From assembly GCA_015847255.1 (NCBI GenBank), contig JADLZK010008421.1:62001-126000 (forward strand): DNA of 64,000 nucleotides, read 5' to 3'. Numbering within the stretch: the stretch's first letter is position 1; each line of letters starts with the position of its first letter. The position numbers were made by a program, and so were the translations under genes. Positions 1 through 12,230 of this stretch are shown here, one piece after another. The notes below the pieces were generated by a model. The model worked only from the letters and a program-made list of their open reading frames with translations, made no database searches and was not told where the DNA came from. This DNA is from Hyparrhenia diplandra. Its lineage: Eukaryota; Streptophyta; Magnoliopsida; Poales; Poaceae.

Positions 1-5
1 TTAAT

Positions 6-400
6 GCGTGCATATATGAAAATGGAAGCAGACTGTCAACAACTACCGCTTTGCTACTGTTTCAAGCTTGTCGTATTTACTGCGTGCATATATGAAAATG
101 GAAGCACAATGCAAGGTGCCGATGCGGCACAAGACATAATGCCGATGCGGTCGTCACAAGACACTGTCGCCACTAGATTGAGCGCCGATAATAAGGTCGT
201 CAGAAGACACGATCGCCACAAGATGATGCCGACGATGCGGTATCACAAGACTAGATGCGTTCATCACAAGATATCGGGTTACAAGATATCGCTTGCCACA
301 AAGATCAAGGCCTCAGCATGTGGCAAAGCATCGCGCTTGCGTTGCAAGGCTATTCTCGTCACAAGACCGCTCTTAAATAGTAGTTGAAGGCCCGGCCTGG
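6..400. repeat. Low-complexity repeat region with 25-bp direct repeat
   Basis: A 25-bp sequence beginning GCGTGCATATATG occurs identically at 6-30 and 82-106. It is followed by irregular repeats of CACAAGA and GATGCGG up to about 370. A 127-codon open frame crosses it but has no recognisable domain and consists of the repeats, so I do not call a gene. Confidence 0.5.
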
Positions 401-1019
401 TTTAGATTGTAACTTTTTGCAACTTGATGAACAGTAACTCTTTCATTTATATTTGGTAAATATTGTCCAATCATAGACCAATTAGGTTCAAAAGATTTAT
501 CTCGTGATTTACAACCAAACTGTGCAATTAGTTATTTTTATCTACATTTACTGCTTCATTTATACGTCCAAAATTGATGTGATGGAGAAAGAGTGAAAAA
601 ACTTGAAACTTTGCATGTAACTAAACAAGGCAACGGGACTGGCTTTCAACTGCTATTGTGAAGACGTGGCAGTTCACACTTCACAAAGGCGAACTGTTAG
701 ATCTTTACATTATATTTGAGAAGGTGCAGTTCACACTCCTCGCCCCGCATTTGCTTGGCCTAAGGCTAAGAGAATCCCTCCATCCCAAGGAAAAATGCAA
801 CTATGAAAATCGCGTTGGTTAAACCGAAAGTTTGCCAAGTTCATAATAATTTGTATTAATATTTATGTCTCAAACAAAATTTATTACCAAAATATATTCC
901 GTCATGAATCTATTGATACTAATTTTGTATTATAAGTATTAGTAATGTCATAATGTTTTATATAAATTTAGTTAAGTTGGAATCGGTTGATTTCTAAAAA
1001 ACGAGAATTGCATGTTTTT
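401..1019. other. AT-rich intergenic DNA, no gene seen
   Basis: No coding exon, RNA gene or intact repeat was recognised here. The last ~180 bases are probably the body of the truncated Stowaway-like element whose end lies at 1020-1032. Confidence 0.4.
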
Positions 1020-1034
1020 GAGACGGAGGGAGTA
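1020..1034. mobile_element. Stowaway-type MITE terminus (truncated)
   Basis: GAGACGGAGGGAG followed by TA is the reverse complement of the standard Stowaway (Tc1/mariner) end and its TA target. No matching 5' terminus was found in the preceding 250 bases, so only one end is preserved. Confidence 0.6.
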
Positions 1035-1201
1035 CAAAGTAAAAGGCGACATGCTTGCAGCGCCTAAACTCTAAAAAAATGCTTACAGTGCCTGAGTTCA
1101 TATTTGCCTACAGTATGTATATAATATTTTCTCAGCTTAAAGATTTATCCGTGTCCGATATGATTGATTTTCATTGTAAAGTCTCTAAACCCTAATCATT
1201 A

Positions 1202-1735
1202 CGCAATTGGCTAGGAACACACATGTCCTCACCGACGAGGTAGGATATCTCTCCCTTCCTAACTGACGAGGCTAGACCCCTTTTTATTCACAATCGATGA
1301 GGTCGAACATTGACTTGAGACTTATCATAAATTCTGTGACCGATGAGGCCGGATATGTTATTTCGACCAACAATTAGGCGGAATATTATTTTGTTCCTAA
1401 CCGAGGCCGGACAACTTTTTAGACTTCACTAGCATCATTCCGCAATTGGCTAGCAATTGGCTAGGAACACACGTCCTCACCGACGAGGTAGGATATATCT
1501 CTCCGCTTAACCGACGCGAGACTTGGAGACCATCATAGTTCTGCGACCAATAAGGCCGGAAACATCTAGTCTAGACCGACGAGGCCAATCGACGAGGTCG
1601 AACATTGACTTGAGACTTTATCATGGATTCCGTGCCCGATGAGGTTAGATATGTTATTTCTGACCAACAACTAGGCGGAATATTTGTTCCCTAACCGAGG
1701 CCAGACACCTCTTTTTAGACTTCACTATGAACTAC
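1202..1735. repeat. Tandem duplication (~240-290 bp unit) rich in CGACGAGG motifs
   Basis: Two consecutive copies start with CGCAATTGGCTAG at about 1202 and 1441. Both carry the same order of motifs: CCTCACCGACGAGGTAGGAT, then GAGGTCGAACATTGACTTGA, then AACCGAGGCC and TTTTTAGACTTCAC. They have diverged by small indels and substitutions. Short variants of GACGAGGCCGGA recur within each copy. No reading frame persists. Confidence 0.7.
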
Positions 1736-2079
1736 ATGACTAAAGGCCAGATCCTTCTCACCAAAGACCGATGACGATGAGGCTTTGGGCATATTATGTG
1801 GCTATTCTTGCCGTCAAATTTAATTTATACTTGTAGAATATTTATGAAGACAACAAGCCAGCGACCATTTGCGCAGCTGAAGTAGAGGTTTTCTATGGTT
1901 CAACATCGTAGATGTAATTAATAAATAGTGGCTTCATGAGGCCCTGGTAATAAATAGTGGCTTCATGAGGTCATCATATTTTTGGTCCGCTTTAATCAAA
2001 ATTCTTAGTCCACTTTAATCAAAAACTTCAGGTTCTGACCATTGCGAGGAACCATCCAGAGACCACTAAAGGCCCATGT
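1736..2079. repeat. Left part of NXD1-upstream paralogous block A, with 23-bp direct repeat
   Basis: TAATAAATAGTGGCTTCATG is present twice, around 1919 and 1947. The following ~100 bases (1967-2070) match 6165-6255 with scattered differences (shared GGTCCGCTTTAATCAAAA and CCAGAGACCACT). This is the left part of block A, which resumes at about 4140. Confidence 0.55.
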
Positions 2080-4139
2080 TTGGTTTTGGATAATTAATGA
2101 TACCCTACTAATAACCTTTGTCATAGTGTTGTAATTGATCAAGGTTGGTACAATCCAAATGATGGAGCTAATGGTGATCATGGTGGATGGTGATGGTCCA
2201 AAAGATTGATCAAGCGCTCATCATTTGGAAAAGAAGAAAGAGAAAAACAAAAATGGCTTAAGGCAAAGGTATATCCATATGACTCTTTTTTTGTAATCAC
2301 ATTTAATTAGGATTGTTGTACTATAAAGAGGGGAAATCTTTCAGTTATTGTGATCATCAAGTGCCACTAGGCGAAGTCTTTCATGTCGATGCATTAGGAC
2401 CTAGTCTGCTAACCTAAAGTCCTTGCAAAATGTTATGAAAATTGCTAACACATGTTCAAGTGTTTGGGACACTTTGATGTTAGCACATGAGATCAAGGAA
2501 ATCGAGATGCGCTTGAAAAACGATGTGTATGGGCGTCGGACCCTGACCGACCTGATTGTGACGACTAACCTAACAACACGAGATCAGCGAGGGCGTTGAA
2601 CCGAGGAGGAATGCGGAGGCGTCGGACTATCTCGTCTAGGTCCAACCGCTTGTCCGCATGCGTGAGCTGAGGGTTTGAACATGGTGCTGATGCATGGCCC
2701 CCGCCGGGCCCTGGCTACGTCCGACAGTTAGTGTTGGACCGAGTCCAATGTAAAAATCAGTCTCTATTCGTCTATGGACCGTGTCGACTGAAGGGTGCTC
2801 AGTGCATCAAACCAGTCCACTGGTCTAACGGTGCTCTGAGCACTTCCCAAGCATGACAATGGCTTTGTGATTCGAACGAGACATGTGGCGCATCTTGGCT
2901 GGCCACGGTAGGGCATCGACCAGGGGAGATGGTCTGATGACCCTGTGTGTGGGGGTCTGAAAACCCCATCTTTGGGTCCGACGGTCGATTAGTGGTTCAA
3001 TGACTAGTGAGCCCATGGGGGCTCTATTTAAGCTCAGGGGTATTGGCGGTCCTTAACGCATATTTTGACCGCCAACATTTTAACAAAATAGAATAAAATA
3101 TTACTACCAAACTCTAGAATAGGACTTTATAACTTAAATTTTCATGAGTTTTGTTGTTTTACTTTTTATAAGAGGGCATTCATGAAAAACATGGAAATAT
3201 GACAAGAATACACAATCATGTAAAAAAACATTTCCATCATACACAAAACCCAAACGAGTGAGGCCCATCACTAGGCAAATCAAAGCCCAATAAGTGGATG
3301 TCCAAATCGAGTTCTAGTCTATCTCATGTTATAGGAGAAGACCCGGCTAAACTGGTCACCCAAGACACATGCAGACTCCATTTTGTATTATCCATATATC
3401 GTTGCAAAGCTAATAGGATAAGCTATCCGCCCACCAAGGGTCGAGGCGAGCCAGCCAGGGTGCAGCCACACCATCCCCAACACCCCTTAGGCCTAGCTCG
3501 CTCTGGCGGTTCCATGCTGCCATGCATAACACGTTTTTGCTAGTTTCATATTTTATCTCTGTTGAAACCAACCATGTATCAGTATAAAAGGAGGAGTAGA
3601 GCTCCTCCCAAAGGACACACCACACAACAAAGAGCCTCTCTCCCTCCTTTTGTACTTTTCTCTACTTTTAGGTTTAGTAGTTCGTTGGAGTTAGGCAAGA
3701 AGCTTCCATGGAGACCTTCAACATCTTGAGCATTTTGGTATGAATAATATCAAGAGTTTCCTTTTATAGTTGCTCTCAATCTATCTATATATAGCTATGT
3801 TTATGAATTAGAGCTAAGTCCTTATGATATGATCTTAGCATATGAACTAGCATATAGTTTTCATGTTATGATCTTGTTGTATAGAACTTTATGCTTAACT
3901 TATCATACATACATGTTTAGACAAAGATAGTAATTAAATTGAGGTGACGTGTTATGTTATGATCTTGGTCGTTGTTGGTTTGTGGGTTCATCGTATTTCC
4001 CCGTGACGGTTGCTCTAGTATAAGGGCCCTAATAAAGACAGATGACCCTTGAAATCACGTTACATTCGTAGTCGATAGCTTATATGTGGTGGCTAGGCTA
4101 GCGGCTACCTTCATTTGCCTCGTATCCCGACAGTTCAGG
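2080..4139. mobile_element. Unclassified ~2 kb insertion splitting block A, with LTR-like promoter
   Basis: Block A matches block B on both sides of this interval but not within it, so it is probably inserted sequence. It contains a TATA box (TATAAAAG at 3583-3590) followed about 60-90 bases downstream by a pyrimidine-rich leader, a layout typical of a plant LTR U3/R region. No gag or pol motif, primer-binding site or second LTR was found. Superfamily is undetermined and the boundaries are approximate. Confidence 0.35.
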
Positions 4140-4990
4140 GGATAGTTTATATGTTGATTCGTATGAGTTTTAAAGAGAAATCTTAATTACTTTAATTCAT
4201 GAGTCATATTAAAGAGAAGTCTTGCAAGAATGTGTATGATCCGATTGCTGAATTAAATGCAACTAGACGCTAGACATCAAACATCGTCACAAACTGCTGA
4301 CCTAGGGTTGGCTGCCACATGCCTAACTGGATTGAAAGAAGCCGATGCAATACATGGGGTTAAAATAAAAGACTGGAAATTGTGCATTATTGGGTTGAAA
4401 TAGAAGGAGTGGAATCATTGTTGGGTTGAAATAGAAGAGGTGGAAATTTAGTAGGGGATGGTCACCTTTTTTTTGAACCAAGTCATGGCTAGAATATCTT
4501 CAACCTCCACACAAGCCTAACTAGATTTGCTCACCACGAGCATCCCAAGAACATTTTTGTAGTTTTGTTAAAACTGAATTCAAAATTCAAAATTTGACGA
4601 AAGGAGTTCTACCCCGAATGTCTGAGCTGGTGATGCCACGTTGTCTTATTGATGTCACCAACTGAATGGTGGTACCCATAAATGTCGGACAAGAGGGCTG
4701 ACGATAGAGGTCATCAAATAAATCAGTATAAGTAAATTTAAATTCCAATGTTGCTTACTAATTAAATTGCATCACATTCTACCCATTTTGGCTAGCGGTG
4801 TTGTTCTGGCCTACCCTCCTCTAATAACAGGTTAAATACCATGTTTAAGTTTTCCTTCCTTCAGTAAAGGATTTGGCGCATTTCCACATAATTTTAATAT
4901 TAGAGAGAGAAAAAGGTCAAATTTTTTTATGTTCTCACTGGAGCAACTCCCCTGCCAAGATGCACCCACCTCGTGCCCACCATGCTCCTC
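4140..4990. repeat. NXD1-upstream paralogous block A, right part
   Basis: This stretch matches 6605-7560 with about 10-15 percent differences plus indels, by eye. Shared segments include ATGCCTAACTGGATTGAAAG, the repeated TTGGGTTGAAATAGAAG motif, and TCTAATAACAGGTTAAAT. The same tract reappears at 37180-37302 upstream of NXD1. At about 4855 block A has a single TAA where the NXD1 copy carries the Harbinger-type element, so it is an unoccupied target. No gene is present. Confidence 0.75.
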
Positions 4991-5504
4991 CTCCCTGTTT
5001 TCCTCCTCCTCCTCTTGTATTTCCAGTGGTGGAGCCGGAATTATTTATAAGGGGCTGAGCAAATCCAACTTGTAAAAAATGAGCACATCGAGTTACCTTA
5101 GATTTTTCATGCTGACTATTAATTTATCAACTTAACACGAGTACTCACAATTTTATATACACTCTTGGAGCAAAGACACTATTTTTTAGTGGTAGACAAT
5201 AACCCCTTAACAAGAAGGCATCTGAGATGATATTATAAACTTTGATGTCTATGTTTCAGTCCTTCTAATATGCTTCGTAGTATTATTTAATTGTGTTTTG
5301 TATGATTTAATACTAGTAAAAAAATTACTACACATACCTCAAAGTTAATTATCTAGAAGAACTTATTTTTATTTATATTAAGATGGAATAAATAAAAATC
5401 ATGGACTTATACTAGTAAAAAAATTTGCTTGGAAACCTTGGGGGGCATGGCCCCCTGCCATCCCCCCCTTCCTCCCCTCCTACATTTCCCCCATCATCTC
5501 CCCA

Positions 5505-5843
5505 CCCGCTGGGGACAATGTAAGCACCAAGACTTTGTTGATTGTGATAGTGTCACTAGTATCAGTATTAGTAGTGTTGGCTATTACTGGAATTATTTGG
5601 GCTTGCTATACCCAAGATAAAAAGAAGAGACTAAGCAATCACCGAGCAGACGATATTGAGCTGGTGTTCGCGAACCAGCCGGAGAGGACGCTGCCTCCGA
5701 CTCCAACAACCCCGTCCACGCCAACCCCGCCAACACGTTTCTCTCACGATTTCCGAGTTGGCTACGACCGCATAAGTGCCTATATCAGCCATGTTAAGAA
5801 ATGGCAACAACAGGGAGGTAGGAGAATCTTCAAAAATAGTTAA
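5505..5843 (+). pseudogene. Transmembrane-segment ORF fragment, possibly from a receptor-like kinase
   Basis: An open frame without a convincing ATG runs from a Pro/Gly-rich stretch into a hydrophobic helix of about 22 residues (5535-5600, ILVV/ITGIIWACY type). A basic stop-transfer run (KKKR) follows, then an acidic patch and a Pro/Thr-rich segment ending at a stop at 5841-5843. The layout of ectodomain end, single-pass helix and basic juxtamembrane resembles an exon of a plant receptor-like kinase, but no kinase or extracellular domain motif is adjacent. A similar degraded stretch lies at 6270-6400. I treat it as a decayed or captured exon; the family assignment is a guess. Confidence 0.25.
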
Positions 5844-5941
5844 GAAGGAAAAACAAAAGAAATCGAGACTGCTTACCTTAGCAGGCGGCTCTTATCTCGC
5901 TACGGTGAGTAAATAGTAACCCATTTAACCACACAAATAAG

Positions 5942-8175
5942 ACGCCAATGAGGCTCGAGGGGGGATGCCCCACCCCATAGTGAAAAGCTATTAATTCCAT
6001 GTAAATATTTCAATTATACATAACATAAAAGGTTATTACTTCACCCATTTTATATATTATTGTGTATATTCATTATGAATACTAAATACATATGAAAATA
6101 TTGAAAAAGCTATTGAGACATACTCTTAATGTATATATTTCTCGTATTTATGAGAGTGAGGTGTCATCATATTGTTTGGTCTCCTTTAATCAAAAGTCTT
6201 AGCCCCCTTTACTAGAAAGTTCATGTTCCAGCCACTGTGGGGAACCAACCAGAGACCACTTCCTAAAGGACGGTACACCCGTCAATGTTGCTGGCTAGTG
6301 CTTCAAAGATCCCATCCACACTGTCTATCCCGACACAAATACACGGTGCCCTGCAGTCACGGGTGCTTATATTAGCCAAATCAAGAAAATGGCAGGAGCA
6401 AGATTCACAAACAACAAAATAAAAATCGGAGGAGAAGAAAGATGCGAATGTGAAGGGAAAGTGTGAAATAGAGGAGGCAATTTAGCAACATTTGTAATCA
6501 TTAATCAGATAGAAAAACCAGAAGGATTCATAACTCAGTTATTCCTCCACTTTGGAGTAAATACTCACATATAATTTTATATACTAAAGTAGAAATTGTG
6601 TGAGTCTCTGAGTCTTAGAATTTTATGCTGATTCAGATGAGTTTTAAAGAGAAATATTAATTACTTTAATTCAGTAATCATATTAAAGAGAAGTTTTGCA
6701 AGAATATGTACGATCTAGTTGCTGAATTAAATGCAACCAGATGCTAGACGCCAAACATCGTCACAAAGTGTTGCCACATGCCTAACTGGATTGAAAGAAG
6801 CCGGTGCATTATATATTGGGTTGAAATAAAAGAGTGGAAATTGTGCATTATTGGGTTGAAATAGAAGGGGTGGAATCAGTATTGGGTTGAAATAGAGGAG
6901 GTGAGAATTTAGTAGGGGAGGACCTATTTTGAACCAAGTCATGGCTAGAACATCTTCAATCTCTAGACAAGCCTAACCCACCTTCTGAGGGCAACCATGG
7001 CAGATGTTCTTTTGCACGCGTAGAGGGGTGGGGCCCTATCGCTAGATTTGCTCACCACAAGCATCCCAAGAACATTTTTTGTAGTTTCGTTAAAACTGAA
7101 TTTTAAAGGAATCTAAAATTTGACGAAAGGAGTTGTACCCCGAATGTCTGAGCTGATGATGCCATGTTGCCTTATTGATGTCACTAACTGAACCGTGGTA
7201 CCCATCAATGGCAGACAAGAGGGCTGACGATAGAGATCTTGAGAGTGAGTCGATTTCTAAGTTTGACCGTTGTTCGCTAATTAACACCAACATTCCATGT
7301 CGTTTTAGATCGTTTGAGACTGCAAATATTGGAGTGGAAACCAGTAGAAGAGTAAACTAGTGTAGTTGTCAATTCACCGCACATGCTAAAAAAAAATTTG
7401 GTATAAGTAAATTTAAATAATTCCAATGTTACCTACTAGTAATTAAATTACAATCACATTCTACCCATTTTTGGCTGGCGGTGTGGAAGGTCTACCCTAC
7501 TCTAATAACAGGTTAAATACCGTGTTTGAGTTTTCCTTCCTTTGTAAAGGATGTTCACATTTTCACGTATCTTTCATATTTGAGAAAAAAAGATCAGGTA
7601 GTGGACAAATTGCACGTTTATTTCTCCTCACTCACGCTTCCAGCTCTTCACGTCCATTTATCGACACTCAGCCGGCCCGATGGCTCGTGCCCCGACGGGT
7701 CCTCTGTTGCTTTCGTACTGCATGGTTGACTAATCAAATCCAATCTTCCCAAAACAGCAGCTGTGGAAGCAACACAGTACACAGCAGCAGGAACAGAACA
7801 GCGGCGCCCCGCAAGCTAACAAATCAGCCCGGGGCCTCGGGTTGGCATCGACGCCGACGCTGAGACAAACAGCAAGGCGTGGGCCCCGCACGGATCTCGA
7901 CTGGTGACGTCACCCCACCCCTGGCCTCTAGGCTAGCGCCACCTGTCCACCGGATAAGGTCCGGCGCCCGCATCCATGATCCTCCACGGCACAACCAAAA
8001 GCTCGATCGCAAGCCGCAAAGGTCAATCACACACTTGTTTAAGCCGTGACCTGTGCTGTGCGTCCCAGCATCAGCTTTGCATTCGTCGCCCCTTGACTCC
8101 CCTCTCCTTCTCCGTTCACCCTCTCCCCGTCCACTACCAGTCCCGTCCAGTAGCCGGCCGCTTTCTTGCAGTCTT
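5942..8175. repeat. NXD1-upstream paralogous block B (most complete copy)
   Basis: 5942-6130 matches 19624-19815. 6160-6190 matches 37155-37180. 7450-7545 matches 37190-37302. 7546-8175 matches 39884-40635, with scattered substitutions and small indels. Block B is therefore a diverged copy of the DNA upstream of NXD1, reaching into its 5' leader and stopping about 28 bases short of the region of the NXD1 start codon. It lacks the ~17 kb TE nest and the Harbinger-type insertion present in the NXD1 copy. It carries no NXD1 coding sequence, so it is a promoter duplicate without its gene. Confidence 0.85.
7903..7914. promoter_or_regulatory. Palindromic GGTGACGTCACC (TGACGTCA) motif, copy in block B
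   Basis: The 12-bp perfect palindrome contains the TGACGTCA core bound by bZIP factors in general. It is preserved identically upstream of NXD1 at 40284-40295. Binding is inferred only from the motif. Confidence 0.4.
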
Positions 8176-8384
8176 GAGAGTAGTCTAGCTGCTACATAAA
8201 CTTTCAGAGACATCATTCGTAGTGCATATTAACTGAACTGAAGTTATCTGCTAAAGATGATGATAGAGCAGAGTAACTCAACGAAACACTTGAAGTGGGT
8301 CCACTAATCAACAGACAAGGCACTTACGTAGTCTAGCTGTCTACGTAAGCACCACTCCCTCCCTACTGTCTACCATAACTGTGC
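8176..8384. other. Spacer between block B and the LINE
   Basis: About 200 bases with no gene. TAGTCTAGCTG occurs at about 8182 and 8331; the second lies in a short palindrome-like context (CTTACGTAG...CTACGTAAG). It is too short and diverged to call a target-site duplication for the LINE. Confidence 0.35.
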
Positions 8385-11207
8385 TTTCATTATATTGTTG
8401 CTGGACCTGTACGAGGAACACCGTGCCTTGTCTGTTGCTGAATTCAGGCTCAGGAAACACTGTCGGGAGAAAGCTGCCCAGCTCGTCACTGATCGGGCGG
8501 CCTGGTGGAAGCAGCGGGGCAAATGCCGAGCCCATGTGGAAGGGGACGCCAACACGCGCTACTTCCATGCGCGCGCCTCCCACCGGCTGCGGATGAACAA
8601 GATCCAGCTACTGGAGGTTGATGGTGTCCAACTCTTTGCCCATGAAGACAAAGTGGCTGCGATTACAGACTACTACACTCGGATCCTTGGGCATGCAGGG
8701 AGTGGGCGCTGGGCGTTCAACGTGGATGCCATGTACTCTGCGCTTCCAAAGGCAGACCCAGCGCTGCTCACGGCCCCCTTCACCGAGCTTGAAGCAAAAG
8801 CAGCTGTCAGTGCCATGAACTCAAATAGTGCCCCTGGACCAGATGGAATTGGGCCTGCGTTCTATAAGGAAGCATGGGGGTGCGTCAAGGGGGACATCAT
8901 GACTTTCCTACACTCTTTCCACAACGAGAGTGTAGACCTTCGGCGGATCAACCGGGCACATATCGTGCTGATCCCCAAGTGCAGCCCAGCTACAACCCCG
9001 GCTTCTTTCAGACCTGTGTCGCTGCAGAACTGCCCTGTCAAGGTGCTCACCAAAATCTTCACAGCCAGATTACAAGCGCAGATCCAGAGGCTGATTGACG
9101 TGGATCAAACCGGGTTTCTCAAAGGGCGCTCAATTTCTGAAAACTTCGTCTATGCAACAGAATTAGTCTAGTGCTGCTACAGAAGGAAAGCCCCAACAAT
9201 TGTCATCAAACTCGACTTCGCAAAGGCCTTTGATTCAGTGGATTGGAATGGGTTGATGAAGATCTTACAGGCCCGTGGTTCCACCCCCCACCCCGCTGTG
9301 GTGCCACTGGATGGCAGCGCTGCTGCAATCTTCCCTGTCGGCGGTTGTAGTGAATGGATGTCCCGGGCCCTTGGATCACTTGCAAACAAGGCCTTCGTCA
9401 GGGGGACCCGTTGTCGCCGTATCTATTCTTGTTGGTTGCTGATGTGTTGCAAAGGATGGTGGGAGAAGAACACGGGTCTATGCGCCACCCCTGGTTGATG
9501 ATGCCCCTGCCCTGTGTTACAGTATGCTGATGATACCCTGATCCTGTTGAGAGCAGCTGAGGACGATGTCTGCCGCCTAAAGAGGTGTCTGGATCAGTTT
9601 GCGGATGCAACGGGTCTGAAAATCAACTACCACAAAAGCACGATGGTGCCAATGCATGTGGAGGAGCCGGTGGTGGAGAGCCTGCTCTCTATTCTCCAGT
9701 GCAAGAGAGACACCTTCCCTCAAACTTACCTAGGGCTGCCTCTGTCCAACACCAAGCTCCGACTGTCTGCGTTTGCCCCTCTGATCGCCAAGGTCGACAA
9801 GCGGCTGGCTGGCTGGCAAGCTTCTCTTCTGAGCCCAGCCGGGAGAATTGTGCTCATCAACAGTGTGATAGATGGGCTGCCAACTTACATCATGGGTGCC
9901 ATGCTCTTGCCCCCCGGTGTTATTGACAAATGGGTTGCCCGCAGACGCGCTTTCTTGTGGAGTGGTACTGACAAAGTTTCGGGCGCTCAGTGCTTGGTGG
10001 CTTGGGAGAAGGTCTGTGATGACAAAGAAGAAGGAGGGGTGGGAATCAAACGGCTCAGCGTCCAGAACGCATGTCTACTGCTCAAGCTCATCCACCGCCT
10101 CCACCATCCTGGGGAGTCGGCGTGGGCTACTTGGGTGCTCCAACAGATCAGAGTTTCAGACCTGGAGGGGAGCCTTTCCGGCTCCCACTGGGGGGCCTTG
10201 CGAGAGCTACTGCCGGCCTACAGATGCATCACAAGGTCAGAAGTGAGATGCGGTGAGATGACCTCATTTTGGCATGACAATTGGCTGGAAGATGCACCTT
10301 TGGCAGCTAAATACCCCAATCTGTACAGCCACTACGACAGCCCGGTTGACTCTGTGAATGCGGTGGTCACAATGGGATTGAGCAACCTTCTTCAGGCCAG
10401 GCTGACCAACAGCGCGAGAGATGAGTTGTGTCACTTGGAGGCTAAGCTTCAGGACTTTGCCCTGACGGACGGCCCAGACGAACGTCTCTGTGCAATGGAA
10501 AATGGTGACCACAAGCTGCTAACTAAGATGATTTACAAAGCGTCGGTGCGCGGCGGGCAGAGAGCTCCTTCCTTCTCATTCGTCTGGAACAATTTCGCGC
10601 CCTCGAGAGTGAAGTTCTTTGCATGGCTCTTGGTCCAGAACCGGATAAAAGCAAGGACAACCTGATTATAAAGAAGATCGTGGACACGGACACCTGTGAG
10701 ATATGTAACGGAGCCCCGGAGACAGCTGACCACATTGTCTCAGGATGCCCATTTGCAGCACAATTCTGGGATGCAATCGGATGGGGAGCAGGGTGCTTGT
10801 CGAAGGTTGAGACACTTTGGGAATCTGATACCCCTCCTCACATTCCAGTTGGAGCAAAATCGACTCTCATCCTCCTGCTCTGCTGGGAGCTGTGGAAGCA
10901 TCGAAATGTAGTCGTGTTCAACCACCTCCCCTTGCCAGGCTCGGCTGGTAGCAGCGTGCAAGAACTCCATCGAGCTGTGGCGGTGTCGAGTGCCGAAGAA
11001 GTCACCTTCTCTAATTTCCTTCTGGAGTACCTTTCAACTACTGTAATCGCTGTAATCTCCTCTTGCTCCCCTGCTTACTGATGTAACTCTGGCTACGGCC
11101 TTGTAAAACTCACCCTATTCACCTTCCAGGCTAAAACCCCGGCATCGAGTGGCAATGGATCAGGTGGGGACTTTTCGCCCCCCGCGTTAAAATCAAACTT
11201 TGACAAA
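8385..11207 (+). pseudogene. 5'-truncated, multiply broken LINE ORF2 (reverse transcriptase + zf-RVT)
   Basis: This is a non-LTR retrotransposon ORF2 lacking its endonuclease part. In order it shows GDANTRYFHARAS (about 8548), the RT motifs APGPDGIG (about 8831), VLIPK, FRPVSLQN, DQTGFLKGRSISENF, KLDFAKAFDSVDW (about 9210), QGDPLSPYLF (about 9405, another frame) and YADDTLIL (about 9524). TYLGLPLS and SPAGRIVLINS follow, then the C-terminal zf-RVT region WNNFAPSRVKFFAWLL (about 10588) and CEICNGAPETADHI (about 10695). A TAG at 9169-9171 interrupts the frame where flanking codons remain in phase. Frame changes occur between about 9290 and 9500 (twice) and near 10660. A 3' UTR follows the stop at 11079-11081 and ends in an A-rich tail near 11207. 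It cannot encode an active transposition protein. Confidence 0.93.
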
Positions 11208-11229
11208 AAATGTAACAGGGAATGATCAA

Positions 11230-11840
11230 CTCAATTTAATCAACAAAACAACGTTAATGGTTCATGACCACCAATTAAAGTGATGGTGCCAATATTATAT
11301 TGAAGATATACTGAAGCTAACATACACCAAAGCTATTTTCAAGAAAAACATAAACTGAAGATTGGGGAAAAAATAACTTAAACTGAATATATATGATTAT
11401 AATGACATAATTATCCAAATAGAACTAGAACTTTAAAACTTAACTGAAACAAAACGAGAGCTAATTAAAACTAAACTAATAACTATACTGAACCTAACCT
11501 GAAGTCTAGATACTCTGACACCTAAACTCTGACTCAAAAAACTTAGCTAAAATAAAACTAGAGCAAACTAAAAAGTGAACCGGTAACTAAACCGAAACTA
11601 AAACTTAGTCTAGGTACTCTGAAACCTGAACTGATAACAATACTGAACCTGAACTGAAGTTTAGATGCTCTGAAACTCTGACAGAAAAACTTAACTAAAA
11701 TAAAACTAGAGTAAACTAAAAAGAAAACTAATAAATAAACTGAAACTAAAACTAAAGTCTAAGTACTCTAAAACCTGAACTCAAACTGAAAAATTAGCTA
11801 AAACAAAACTAGAATAACCCCAAAACTGAACCGATAACTA
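11230..11840. repeat. Degenerate tandem repeat (AACTGAAAC-rich, ~100-150 bp units)
   Basis: The landmark GTCTAGATACTCTGA and variants recur at about 11503, 11609, 11660 and 11757, separated by purine-rich ACTAAAACTGAAC strings. AAAATAAAACTAGAG also recurs. Unit length is irregular. No coding capacity. Confidence 0.65.
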
Positions 11841-12002
11841 CCGTCTCCGTCAGAGCCGACGCTACGCCTACCGCCTCTGCCCCCGTTATGTGCGAAAGAA
11901 AAGCCCAAAAAACAAAGTGATGCGGCCCAAAAAATTAAACCCACACAAGATAACACAGATCTCAGCAAAATCTCAGCCATAGAAAACTGAATCCTCAGCT
12001 TA

Positions 12003-12230
12003 CTGCGTGGTGGGCTCGGCCCATAGTTTGCCGTTCTGCGAGCCGTGACAGGCGCGAGGAAAGGCACCCTGTAACAGCTAAGCTGGGAAGGAACTATAAG
12101 CTGGGGAGAGGATTCAGTTGCCGATGGGCTCCATCTGCGTGGCGGGCTCGGCCCATAGTTTGCCGGCCTGTGAGCCGTGAACGACCGCGAACGACCGCGA
12201 CGAAAGGCACCTAGTCGGGTAACTGGAACA
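12003..12230. repeat. Tandem duplication (~135-bp spacing) with GGGCTCGGCCCATAGTTTGC core
   Basis: GGGCTCGGCCCATAGTTTGC occurs at about 12010 and 12142, each followed by a GAGCCGTGA box and a CGA(G/C)GAAAGGCACC box. In the second copy GAACGACCGC is itself duplicated. The open frames across this stretch are not conserved in any recognisable family. Confidence 0.6.

Noticed and set aside
8395..10665. Functional reverse transcriptase gene
   Set aside because: In-frame TAG at 9169, several frame changes and a missing endonuclease domain show a dead LINE copy.
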